This document shows positions 43,765 to 53,826 of a stretch of DNA of 64,000 nucleotides, in pieces. How positions within the stretch are numbered: position 1 is the stretch's first letter; each line of letters begins with the position of its first letter. The notes beneath the pieces are model-generated. The model worked only from the letters and a program-made list of their open reading frames with translations, did no database searches and was not told the DNA's origin. The position numbers and the translations under genes are program-made. The stretch is from Serinus canaria (Eukaryota; Chordata; Aves; Passeriformes; Fringillidae), in contig NC_066342.1 in NCBI RefSeq assembly GCF_022539315.1, positions 10,847,402 through 10,911,401 on the forward strand. Reading direction: 5' to 3'.

Positions 43765-44414
43765 TGTCCTGGTTCAGGGCAAACTTGGGAGAGAACCCCC
43801 AAAGGGGCTCCTCTAGAAAAGCAGATTCAATCTGCCTCTCCCTGAACCGGTTCAGGAGAAAATACCTCCTTGGAGAAAAGTGGATTAAAATCTGTTTATT
43901 AAACAATAAAACCTAAACAATATTAAACAGTAAAACCTCTTGCTGCTCCAAAAGAGATGACAAACTCAGAAAAGTCCCCTCCCCAGGTTGCAGCTCGGCT
44001 CACTCAGTCTCTTATCAGTCCCTGTGGCGTTGGAAATGTCACAGCGCAGGCCTGGCCTGGTGGGCCACAGATGCGAGCTGCCAGTGCTCTTCTGGGTGTT
44101 CAGTCCAGAGCAGGTTTAAATAGGTCCAAAGAAAAGGGAAAAAAACCCCACAGTCCAGGGAACTTCTTTGCCTCAGCTAGCTGAAACTAACTAAAACAAA
44201 GGAGAGCACTGTCCCACTGTCTGTCCATCCGCAGAGAGCACAGTCCAGGAAGAGGAATGTGGAGGAGTGAGTGCAGTGTCTGAAAACAAACTGTGCGCTT
44301 CTTCTCTTCCCCCTTCACTCTCTGGAACAAGTCTTAAAAGTACAAAACTTATTATTCAGCATAAACAGAACAAGACAACTGGGGATAAAAGCATCAGATA
44401 GTCAACCCAGGACA
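43765..44414 (-). repeat. Solo LTR C in A1 env (inverted)
   Basis: 650 bp, TGTCCTGGTT to CCCAGGACA on the + strand, flanked by GTTGG (43760-43764) and GTTGC (44415-44419), a 5-bp TSD with one mismatch. It splits the A1 transmembrane subunit. Confidence 0.9.
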
Positions 44415-44907
44415 GTTGCTTTAGACTACTTATTAGCAGAAGAAGGGGGTGTCTATGGAAAATTTAATACATCCAACTGATGTTTGAAAATAGCTGATAA
44501 CAGGGATGCTGTCTTGGATATAGCCAAGGATATCAGAAAAATAGTCCATGTCCCTGTTCAGAAATGGGAATCAATACTAAAAGCCAGTTGGTGGGACAAT
44601 TTATTGGGAATGAAATGGTGGAAAAAGCTAAGCTTCTTCCTCTTATGTGCAGCAGCTGGTTTATTATTTCTTCCTTGTCTGATTCCCTGTTTTATTTGGC
44701 TAATCACCAGTATAGTCCAGGGTATGCCAGTGGTAGCAATGCCTATGGACCCAAAATTGGCTATATCTGGAACAGCACAAAAGACAATGGTTTTACAGAA
44801 GCAAGACAAAATAAAGGACCCCTTCGAAGACGCTAAATTGATTTATGAAAAACATGAGCATATCACCAAAGTTAAAGATAAGAATTATTGCTCAAGCCAA
44901 ATGATTT

Positions 44908-44925
44908 AGAAAAAGGAAGAGAAGG
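44908..44925 (+). other. A1 polypurine tract
   Basis: AGAAAAAGGAAGAGAAGG lies three bases before the 3' LTR and overlaps the end of env. Confidence 0.82.
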
Positions 44926-44928
44926 TAT

Positions 44929-45416
44929 TGTGATAAATATATTACTGTGTTGGCTTTCACAATTGTTAGAGTGAATAGTATGTGTTTTATAATGTTGACT
45001 TTTGTAAAAGAAATTTTGCTTAAGTTTAGAGCTCTTTTAATGCAAATATTTTGTTGTTATGCCAATGTTGGTGAAGCGTTGTGATGTTAACATTTAACCA
45101 ATGAAGGACTCAAAACCTGTTGAATGTATCAAAAAGTAACAAATGACCATGACTAGGGCAGCTGCACTTGCTCTAAAAAGGCGGGACAGAGGAGGATTTA
45201 TGTTAAAATGCTTGAATATGTATAACTGTTTGTAAATATGTATTAGGCTGATGCAACACCCAGGGTATATAAAGGGTGTTACTGCACTGACTGACATGCC
45301 TCTGGCTGCAGCTGAGTATCTAGCCCTGTTCCTTTTGCTTTATTGACATTTTCCCCTATTGTCTCTTATTAGATTTTCTTTAAATTTTAACTGAGGAGTG
45401 GGCTTTGTTTCTCACA
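44929..45416 (+). repeat. A1 3' LTR
   Basis: 488 bp, TGTGATAAAT to TTTCTCACA, preceded by a polypurine tract and followed by GTCA. A TATA box (TATATAAAGG) lies about 45269. It aligns with 720-1210. Confidence 0.92.
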
Positions 45417-45420
45417 GTCA

Positions 45421-45784
45421 CAAAGGATAGAAAAATGTAATAAAAGAATAGGAACATAACTAATACCCAATTATAGATTAAGTATAACTAATATAGCAAT
45501 AAAGTGTGCAATAATAGAATTAGGTAAGCATTAGCAAAATAGGTGTGATGAATGTATTAAATAAGAATAGCATGTTGTGTTTGTAACAGTAAGATAAGAA
45601 AACCACAAGTTATGTAAGACCCCAACCCTTTAAGACTGTAACTTGATAAATGAACAAACAGGGCAGATGCCGAACTTATAAATGTATAAATAACCTCTGT
45701 AAGATGAGCATGCTGGAAATGCACATGGAAGTGTGGTGTTAACCCCCTACATGCTGCAGTAAAGGTGTGCTTTACTTTACAGTG
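45421..45784 (+). repeat. Possible LTR R, right part
   Basis: The continuation of 597-719 once A1 is removed. AT-rich U3-like sequence, TATAAATAACC (about 45691) and a poly(A)-like AGTAAAGG (about 45760) stand in LTR order. The right end near TTTACA (45781) is a guess. Confidence 0.35.
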
Positions 45785-46159
45785 CCTTACTGTGGAGTAG
45801 ATTTCTTTGAATCAAGCAGCTATGTAAACTCCTGTTCCTCCCATCCCCTGAGACAAAGAAGGGCAGCCACCATCTTTGTCTCCTGGCCATGCAGTCTGGT
45901 GAGGGGGGTTAAGGTTTCGAAATCTCAGTATTTAGCATTTATTCAATCCTTTTCTGTGCCTTGTAGGCACACCAACCCCCCCCCCTTTTTTTTTTTTTTT
46001 GTTACTAAACATTTTGGGGATTTTTTTTCACTTTCATCAACCGGTATCCATTTCTCTCATTGGCAGAAGAAAAGGGAGTTATTGAAGCCCTTTCTCTGTA
46101 GAGGAAATGCTCATTCCAGGGCATTTTCTCCTGAAATTTGTCTCAAAACTAGGACACCC
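45785..46159 (+). repeat. Diverged family C-like LTR end
   Basis: The last ~40 bases (TTTTCTCCTGAAATTTGTCT, then AACTAGGACA at 46145-46154) resemble the 3' end of family C LTRs. Upstream similarity is weak and a C run followed by a T run lies at 45978-46000. Possibly an older relative of family C. Confidence 0.45.
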
Positions 46160-46905
46160 ATCTATTAGTTACATCTCTTTCTTGATGTTCCAAGGTGGCA
46201 TGGGCCCACTGAGCCAGAAATAATTCACCCTTGTATTGCCAATCCAAATTCACCTGAGCAACATCAATCCCATCATCCTGATCCACCTGCTAGTTGCTCC
46301 GATGTTCTTCAGTGGCCTGACTCTTGAGTACATGAGCATATACATGACATACCTTCACAACTAGGTTGTATGCCTAAGCATCAATATCTTGCCACAATGC
46401 AGCAGCCCACATGGGTTTATCCCTGCAATGCCAGTTATTCTGCTTCCATCACTGCAACCACCCTTATGGGGCATTTACCACCATCCATGAGTCAGTATAA
46501 AGTATCAGCCATTTCTCTCGTTCAGCAGTGTCTAAGGCCAACTGGATGTCTTTCACCTCTGCAAAATCACTCAATTCACCTTCTCCTTCAACAGTTTCTG
46601 CAACTTTTCATAGGGGACTCCATACAGCTGCTTTCCATCTCTGATGCTTTCCCACAAGATGGTAGAACCCATCAGTAAACAAGGCATATTGCTTCTCACT
46701 TTCTGGTAATTTATTATATAGTGGGGCCTCATCAGCACGTGTGTCACACCCGGATCCAACTGGTGTCAGCACTGCATCCCCCAAGCCACTGGTGTCGGTG
46801 CTGCTGTCTTGGGTCCCTGTTCCAATAGGGGGGAGGAAGAAAAATGGACTCTCAAGCACTAACTAACGGTGGCCCAACCCTGACCATCTCTGGCTCTGTG
46901 CTGCA
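46160..46905 (-). pseudogene. pol: Family C-like RNase H and integrase start (inverted)
   Basis: On the - strand: YALFTD, RWKAAVWSP, an LYTDSWMV block and the first part of integrase (ELFLAQWAH). It matches C1 pol around 7250-7750. Many stops and frameshifts; no RT upstream. Confidence 0.75.
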
Positions 46906-47508
46906 GACAGGTGTTGCTGACTTTACTTGCATAATTTAGGAGACTCCGGACACAGAGGAACTGTATTGGACAGTATAGTAAACAGCAAATCCACTGCAGA
47001 CAAAGCTACAACAAAACCAGAAACTCTAAAATTAAAAACATTAAATGGTTTATGTTTTTGTATTTTCAGAGCAATGTTTCCAGTATGGCAGCATGGTTGT
47101 TTGTTCCTGGATTAGTCAACCATCCTAGGCGGACCTTCTACCTAATGATTGTAATAGTAAGTATGGCTTCAAATGCCAGAGGGGTAAGTGAGCAACAAAG
47201 AAAAGAAAGCAGTACCCTTTTCCCTAAGGACCACTTTAATATCACACACATAGAACAAATACTACTTGACCCTTCGAAAAGAAATTCACACCTTAAATTA
47301 ATGCAAGCTGTAACACTGATAACAAACAGCAGTGACTGCTGGATTTGTTCCATTTCCCACTCATTCAGATGAAAGCATTCAGATGATGGGACTTCCAACA
47401 TCAAACATATTCTCTAATGTTTTTCCTTCAAATAGAGTGATGCTCCTTTTAGAAGGAAAAGCAACCCAAACCCCCATAGGTCAACAAATCCCATTGGTAG
47501 AAGTAGTA

Positions 47509-48167
47509 TGTCTCTGTCCTTCTGGGAGCCTCTCAGGAACCCCCCAGCCAGCCCCAAGTTGGCAGACACAAGGGGGGCAACCCCGACACGGCCAGCAGCG
47601 GGGAGACACTGTCTCGTGTCCCAAGAGTGCTGAGGGTAGCTAGGCCAGTTGCTTTTGCAGCAGAAGAGACACTAGAGACATCGGTAGAAGATAAAGGGCT
47701 GACTCTTAGCAGGGGTTAATCCAAGGTTTTATTCAGGATCCAGGGGAGCTCCTACACCTCAGGGAGCCTCCTGCTGAGAGCCCCAGGAGATGTGCCAAGG
47801 TTACATTTAAAGGGAGGTGGAAACCAAAAGTAGATAACATTTTACTAACCAATAAGTGACCCTAAGGGATGGATACTGGGGGATAGACATTTAGGACAGC
47901 GTATAGGGCAAGTCTGGGGGGGCTGACCCCTAGCCTCTGGCTAATCACTCAATGTCTTGGACTGAAGCTTCTAGATGGAGGGGATGGGATGCTGAGTGAT
48001 TGACAGAGAGCCAGGGTGGGGATTTGGGGATGATCTCTACTAGGGAGAGGGATTACAATGGTGAAGGGAAGGGGGTACAATCTGGGATAAACAATTTGGG
48101 GAAAATACAGGGATACAAAAACAAAATGACTTCAAAGTATTACAAAGTATTAAAACACACTACAACA
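47509..48167 (-). repeat. Solo LTR L, copy 1 (inverted)
   Basis: 659 bp; on the + strand TGTCTCTGTCC to ACTACAACA. GTAGTA lies on both sides (47503-47508 and 48168-48173), a perfect 6-bp TSD. It aligns with 63296-63947 in the opposite orientation. Confidence 0.93.
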
Positions 48168-48249
48168 GTAGTAGTCATAGAGACCCCATGTGTTCAACGA
48201 TGCCTAAAAGGACCAGGAGCAGTCCCTTACCAGAAAATAGTTACCTAAT

Positions 48250-48783
48250 TAATGCGGCTCTGGGGTTTTCGGGGTCTCCCCAACCCCGGCTGCTGTGGGT
48301 GTCCCAGACAGAGAAGTCCAGTTAAGCACAACCTGTTCAGGCCCCTCAGGCAGGCCTCAAAGCCACAGGCAATCTTAGCAAGCAGCTCAGCTCTTAAGTG
48401 AGATCAGCTCTTCGGTGATTTTCAGCTCTTTAGTGATTCCAGCTCTTTGCTTGCTAAGTGCTGCAGTAGCAGACACAGGGAGAGAGAGGAGAAGTGCTGT
48501 ATGAGGCTCCACAGAGGTGTCTTTATTGGTATCTTCTGCAAAGGATCCCAGTGACAGCTCTTCTCCCGAACTGGGCAGAAATAGGGGCTTATATAGGGTA
48601 TAGGAGTTTTGGGAAACAGTCCAATAGTAAGGGTCAAGGCGAAAATGACCTATCATTTATAGAGAGATAACAAAGGTCTGAAGGCGGAAGAGGGGCTTCT
48701 TGGGTCCAGTCATCATGACTAGGCATTTCCTAGCTTAGGCTGCTGACCGCCAGGGAGGCCTTGCAGGCCCTGTGCCTGCTACA
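48250..48783 (-). repeat. Solo LTR B, copy 3 (inverted)
   Basis: 534 bp, beginning TGTAGCAGGC on the - strand. CCTAAT lies on both sides (48244-48249 and 48784-48789). It shares the AGCTGA/CACTAAG-rich 3' block with the other B copies; the extreme 3' end is altered (TTA in place of ACA). Confidence 0.86.
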
Positions 48784-49640
48784 CCTAATTGCAACCAAGG
48801 AATGATGGTAGGAGATTATCTCAAGTGTAATCCTTATTGGGATGTAACAATGATGAGTATTTTAAATACCCATTGGCGGCCTATTCCAGATAATATGGGA
48901 TACTACTGGCTTTATGGAAACCAGGCAAGAAAAGCTCTACCCCTTGGATGGCAAGGAATATGCACCATTGAAACTGTGGTACCAAAGAGCTATGTATTTG
49001 ATAAATTGGAATTTCCCAGAGAACATCTATGATCTTTTATGACAAGGCAAAATGAAATTTAAATACCTTAGTTTAGAGGTCCTCTGCATTTCACAAGTCT
49101 GTGAGAGGTCTTTTACCATGGTTAGGGGTATCTGAATTGGAGAAGGAGCAAGTGAACCTATATGGAGTTATCAAACAAATAGAAAACTGAACAAACAATG
49201 CAATGAGCACTTTGTGACAAGAAATTATCAGCCTTTTGAAGGTAATTAACCAAGACTGAATGGCTCTAGAATTAATTTTGGGTTCCAAAGGTGTTGTATG
49301 CATAGTCATCACCACCAGTTCCTGTGTAGATGTGGACCAGACTTTGAGAATGCAAACTGTTTTGGAAGAAATTAGAAAGAACACCAGGATCTTTCATGAA
49401 ATAGGAAAAATTAAGGGGATGAAATATTTCATTGGATAACATAATGTATTCCAAATTTAAATGCAGTTGTAAGAAAACTGATTGGCATAATCATCATAGT
49501 TCTGATATTAATGGTTGGTTTATGGACTTCAGTCCAAATTTTCAAAATAGGATGTAACAGAATGTGTGGATCTGACAAAAAACATTTTATCTAAAACTGA
49601 AAAGATCTCAAAAGTGGCTAGCTACTCTAATTCAAGTTTG

Positions 49641-50216
49641 TCCTCATGGTGCTAAGAATCTTTAGCAGTATTGTTAAGGTAGTAGATAGTTTAAATAAGT
49701 TTTACTTAATAAGTTTTATTAGTCATTATCACATTTTTTATGTCTTTTAAGTTTCTTTTCACAGATTGTAATAGTTAGTTTGATTAAAGGATCACCAAAA
49801 CTTTCTATGGCAGAGAATACAAAAGAAATCTGGGTGGATAGTTCCTCCTTTTGAAGCAGGTCCAAGTGGGATCGAGTTTTCTCCTTCTAGAGGTGTTCCG
49901 TAAAAGGATGAACTGGCGACAGGACTGAAGAGGTGCTGTTCTTCACTGCATCAATAAGTTTATGATATTTATGTTCATATATGCTTTATATAAGTTTGTT
50001 GCAAGCAATATTTTAAAATGTTTGTATATTGTCTCTGGTTCCCACAGTGGGTGGAGAAGATTCCTCCCTAAATTTAGCTTAGGGAAATTTGTATACGTCT
50101 TCCTACCTCCTCAGAGCAAAGCATAAAATTACTCTACTAAGGGAAGCTGTTTTGCCCATGGGTAGAGTCAGAAACACAGACACAGTCACCTACTTAAGGA
50201 ATAGTGTAATTTACTA
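49641..50216. other. AT-rich non-coding stretch
   Basis: No open frame of interest and no second copy in the window. It may include the decayed 3' end or LTR of the env X element, but I see no TG...CA pair, polypurine tract or poly(A) signal that I trust. Confidence 0.4.
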
Positions 50217-50843
50217 TGTGAAAAACTCTAATCACTTGGTTTTAAAATTTTAAAAGTTTAATAGTAATAAAATGGTTATAAAAATAGTAATAAAATTAGA
50301 GTAATAAAAATTTGGACAATTAGGATTTAGGACAATACGAGACAATAAAAACAAAGAGTTACAGACAGTCCGGGCACCTTTTCTGGGCAAAATAAGCCCT
50401 AAAAAGGACACACAATAACAGAAGATTAACCTTTAAAAGCAATAGCCTGTTGCATATTCATACATCTCCTACATGATGAATAAATTCCATTTAAATAAAG
50501 GATTCTGTCTGGTCAGTGTCAACTTCTTTCTCTTCATCTTGACGGTGTCTTCAGGACTGAGTGAGGCAGGAAGAAGTTAGTTTTTTTCTGATAATGGAGC
50601 AATAAATTCTTTTTCTCTGAAAGATTTAGGTGTCCTGTGGCTGCTATCTGGTGCAAGTACCTCATTCCTTTCTATAAAAAAAATCTCACATACATAGTTT
50701 CTATTTTAACATTATGGTATAACCTAAAACTATATTTAACACACTAGTTAAGAAAATTATACAGCATAACTTTCTAACATAACACATATAATATTCATTT
50801 TAATATTTGTGAAAAGCCAATCAAAAAATACACATTTTTCACA
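50217..50843 (-). repeat. Solo LTR M, copy 1 (inverted)
   Basis: 627 bp; on the + strand TGTGAAAAAC to TTTTTCACA, inverted ends of at least eight bases. Flanks TACTA (50212-50216) and TACGA (50844-50848), a 5-bp TSD with one mismatch. It aligns with 52036-53303 and, inverted, with 55850-56499. Confidence 0.88.
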
Positions 50844-52028
50844 TACGATAATGCAAAACTGCAAAGAATCACAAAAAGATAAGCAAAGCAACGCACCTAA
50901 TTATTACAACAAAAGAATGCCTACAGTGATTAAGAAAAATGCATCACCAGTTGCCCTAATACTTTACCTCTTCATCCAGATATCCTTTAATCATCAGCTG
51001 AGGGAAGCTGTCACAGTGAAGGACTGGAGAACCATGCCCAGTAACTGGGAAATCCTGTGTGTCCAACTTTGCAGGATCGTCATGAGGCTTCCTGACTTTG
51101 CTGTGAGAGTAGCCCAGCTTTTATACTGTTAAACAAGCTGACATAACATCTAGTTTCATTCTCCTGTTGAGTTTCTCCCAAAGCCTGGCCAGGGCTCAAA
51201 GAGGAACCAAGGGAGTTGTCTTTGATCCTATACACTCAAACAAGGCCAGATGTGGCCATGTCTGGTTTCTAAATACAGAAAGGTAAATACATGTTTTTCC
51301 AGTAAACAGATACATATAACAATACTCTGTGAATGTGTGAATATATATACCATTTTGTTGGAAGGTTCATCTAGAGGTCAACTGACTCAGGGCCTGTTGG
51401 TCAGGCCTTAGTACTTAAGAAGTACATGTAAAAACGGTAAGTGATGTGTAAAGCATGACTGTGCAGAAGAAGGGGATGTCCAACTATTGGTGACCCCTGG
51501 AAGGAGGGACAAAAGGGACTAACAGAGGAGCAGACGTGGCAGCTGGAAAGTTCTCTCCAGCTATAGAGGAAGAAGGCATAAGTGGTTAAGCCGACAAAAG
51601 AGAAGAAGAATGATTTTGGGTTTGAGAACTTCTGAAGGCTTTGGTAAAATTGGAAAGGTATTTGGTCTGAACACAGGTCCCTGACTGAAATTATATGCTG
51701 AGGAGGTTGGAATAACTCAAGTTTTGTTATATCTTTGACCCTCATCCCTGTAAATTGCTAGACCTCACTGAAGAAAAATATAGCATCAATAAACACAAAA
51801 GAAATCAACCACTCTGATGGACTCTTTGGTCACTGCAGCTGAAAGACTGGTTTCATGAACTCTTCCCCCTGGATCCTTGTTTGCATTGCACTTTGCGTGC
51901 AATTTTAGAGACTATGGAGGTGGGGGGGCAATGATTTGCATAGAGGGAAATTTTTATATTAGCTAGACTTATGCTTTTGATTATTGAAGTAGCAATTGTT
52001 CGTTATATGATTTTCTGTATACTTTCCT
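50844..52028. other. Unassigned non-coding stretch
   Basis: About 1.2 kb with no recognisable retroviral or host coding. The longest frames (107 codons at 50809-51132, which starts inside LTR M; 114 codons on the - strand at 51401-51745) show no motif I recognise. It was contiguous with 53643 onward before LTR O inserted. It may be older host sequence. Confidence 0.4.
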
Positions 52029-52035
52029 TGTCAGC

Positions 52036-53303
52036 TGCGAAAAACACCAATCATTTGTTTTAAAATTTTAAAAGTTTAATGGTAATAAAATGGTTATAAA
52101 AATAGTAATAAAAATTAGAGCAATAAGAATTTGGACAATCAGGACAATAAAGGACAATAAAAGCAAAAAATATGAATGTTCGGATGCTTTCCTCAAAAAA
52201 AGTATGGCTCGCTAACAAAGGATTAACCCTTAAAAGTAATAGCCTGTTGCAGATTCATATATCTCATACATGATGCATAAATTCCTTTCAAACTAGGGAT
52301 TTCTCTGGTTTTTGTCAACTTTCCTCCTTAATCCTGTTGGTGCCTCAGAGAGAAGAAGGAGGTGGAATAAAGTTTGTCTTTTCCAATAAGGAGGCCTCTT
52401 GGGGATTTTGGTGTCTTGTTGCTGTTATCTCTGTGTGATGAATTTCTCTAGCTAGTTAGAAAAAGTATCTTACATGGTGTCCTGGTTAAGGGCAAATTTA
52501 GGAGAAAACCTCCAAAAGGGGGCCCCTCCAGAAAGAAAACCCACTTGGCCCCTCCCCCCAACTGGTTCAGGAAGAATTCCTTGGAGAGACGTGGAAAGAA
52601 CCTGTTTATTTAACAGGCACAGCACCCCCCAGCACACAAAATAAACAATACCAGATGACACCACTCTTTCACCGCTCTGAAAAAGATGACAAATTCAGAA
52701 AGTCTCTCTTGGGGGTGGTTGCTCTGTTATCAGTCCCTCCCGCTCTGGGCTAGCTGCTGCAGGCCACAAGGTGCAAACTCTTGGTGTTTCCCAGGTCCCA
52801 GTCTGGAGAAGGTTTGAGTAGGTCCAAAAAGGAAAGAAGAAACAGTCCATGAAGAAATTTGGACTGTTTAGCTAAACTAACTAATGAACAGAAGCAAAGT
52901 AGCAAGAGCAAGCAGAAGCAAAGCAGAAGCAAGAGCGAGAGCAAAGCGAAAAGCCAGGCAAAAAGCAAAAGCAGCACTATGTACTGTCCCATCTGTATGT
53001 CCCACCAGCCGTGGGGGAGCAGCTGATAAGAAACCAAAACAAAACTTTCACTCTTCAGAGCCAGTCTTGAAGGCACCAAACATAATATCCAGCATAAACA
53101 GAACACACGAATGGGGATACAAGCATCATAACGTCACCCTAGGATACATGGCATACCTTTTATTTTAATATAATGATATAGCCTAAAACTATATTTAACA
53201 CACTACTGAAAATGATTAATACAGTATAACTTTTTAACATAACACATATAATATTCATTTTAATATTTGTGAAAAGCCAATAATAAAATACACCTTTTTC
53301 ACA
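52036..53303 (-). repeat. Solo LTR M, copy 2 (inverted, split by LTR C)
   Basis: TGCGAAAAAC to TTTTTCACA on the + strand, with TCAGC on both sides (52031-52035 and 53304-53308). About 600 bp once the nested LTR C is removed. Inserted in LTR O. Confidence 0.9.
52478..53146 (-). repeat. Solo LTR C in LTR M (inverted)
   Basis: 669 bp, TGTCCTGGTT to CCCTAGGATA, with CATGG on both sides (52473-52477 and 53147-53151). The final CA has become TA. The GCAAAAGC/AGAAGC-rich stretch at 52905-52975 is the family C U3 repeat block read inverted. Confidence 0.9.
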
Positions 53304-53826
53304 TCAGCCATGAAAAGAGATGGGGAAGACAAGACTGACACGGTGATCAGAATCTGATTTTATTGTGGGATACAAGCGCTTATATACTATTTTAGGGAGA
53401 GTAGTAATGTGTACTACAATGATTAGGTTAAAATCACATACACAAACTGATGCATATTATAACATCTCTTGCTTGCAGAGTTTAATGAAATTTTCTTTTT
53501 CCGTAAACCTGATTTAATCTTCTTGCAGTCTTGATTTAATTCTCAAAGTTCCGTTTGCTTTTGCCAAGGTATTTTGTTTATCAAATCTCTTATGCTAATA
53601 AGGTCCAAACTACTCTCTGTCTTGTGTACCCCAACATTTCCTCTTCTTTCCTTTCTCCTCTGCTGGATTAGGATCCCCCTGATGCCATGAGAGGAAATGT
53701 ACCATTACTATGGTCCTGGTCAACTTCTCGAGCCAATGGGTGTTGTGAGAGACTGGAGGAGATTGCCAGCTCAAAACATTTTGGGTGCATGTGTGGGAAA
53801 GGGACAGGTCGGGCCTTGCCTTTGGT

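Larger units (their letters stand above)
38961..44909 (+). pseudogene. env: A1 env (split by W, CR1 #1 and a C LTR)
   Basis: The 213-codon frame at 38961 starts with a signal peptide (Leu/Phe-rich, residues 18-35) and the surface subunit, including the CWVC (CXXC) motif at about residue 185. LTR W interrupts at 39644-40030. Surface sequence resumes to about 40540 ([11 protein letters not shown]) and is cut by CR1 #1 just after a basic KRNRR segment. The transmembrane subunit reappears from 43545 to 43764, then after an inverted C LTR at 44415-44909 (YLLAEEGG, a heptad-like stretch, WWKKLSFFLLC anchor, cytoplasmic tail). The CX6CC cysteines are damaged (Cys to Tyr and a stop). Confidence 0.87.
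720..45416 (+). mobile_element. Nested gammaretrovirus-like provirus A1
   Basis: The ends are two copies of the same ~490-bp LTR (720-1210 and 44929-45416), both on the + strand. GTCA lies immediately outside each end (716-719 and 45417-45420), the 4-bp duplication expected for a gammaretroviral integrase. Between them, in order, are a primer-binding site, leader, gag (9654-11270), protease and RT start (11280-12792), integrase (33449-34179 and 38308-38525), env (38961-44909) and polypurine tract. The missing RT and RNase H parts were lost where CR1 and class II elements now sit. About 44.7 kb lies between the outer ends, most of it later insertions. The LTRs differ at roughly 10% of positions by eye, so the insertion is old. 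Confidence 0.87.
46927..49640 (+). pseudogene. env: env X, split by LTR L and LTR B (broken)
   Basis: A gammaretrovirus-like env with no associated pol. A hydrophobic leader near 47050-47170 (WLFVPGL, FYLMIVIVSMAS) is followed by surface sequence with a CXXC motif (SDCWICSIS, about 47335). Two inverted LTRs interrupt it (47509-48167 and 48250-48783) at clean target duplications. More surface sequence follows at 48784-49032 (GYYWLYGNQARKALP), with degraded transmembrane subunit to about 49600 (ALELILGSKGVVC, LRMQTVLEEIRKN). It ends without a clear polypurine tract or LTR. Confidence 0.78.
52029..53636 (-). repeat. Solo LTR O (inverted, split by LTR M)
   Basis: TTTCCT on both sides (52023-52028 and 53637-53642), a perfect 6-bp TSD. 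On the - strand it reads TGTTGGGGTAC to GGCTGACA. Only 7 bases lie left of LTR M; the remaining ~328 lie at 53309-53636, so the original LTR was about 335 bp. It has AATAAAATC on the - strand (about 53360). Confidence 0.86.

Noticed and set aside
44271..44480. Frame spanning the inverted C LTR into A1 env
   Set aside because: Chance in-frame join across the LTR edge; only the part after 44415 is env.
720..45416. Two unrelated solo LTRs rather than one provirus
   Set aside because: The identical GTCA flanks, the primer site after the left copy, the polypurine tract before the right copy and the ordered A-type genes between them argue for one provirus.
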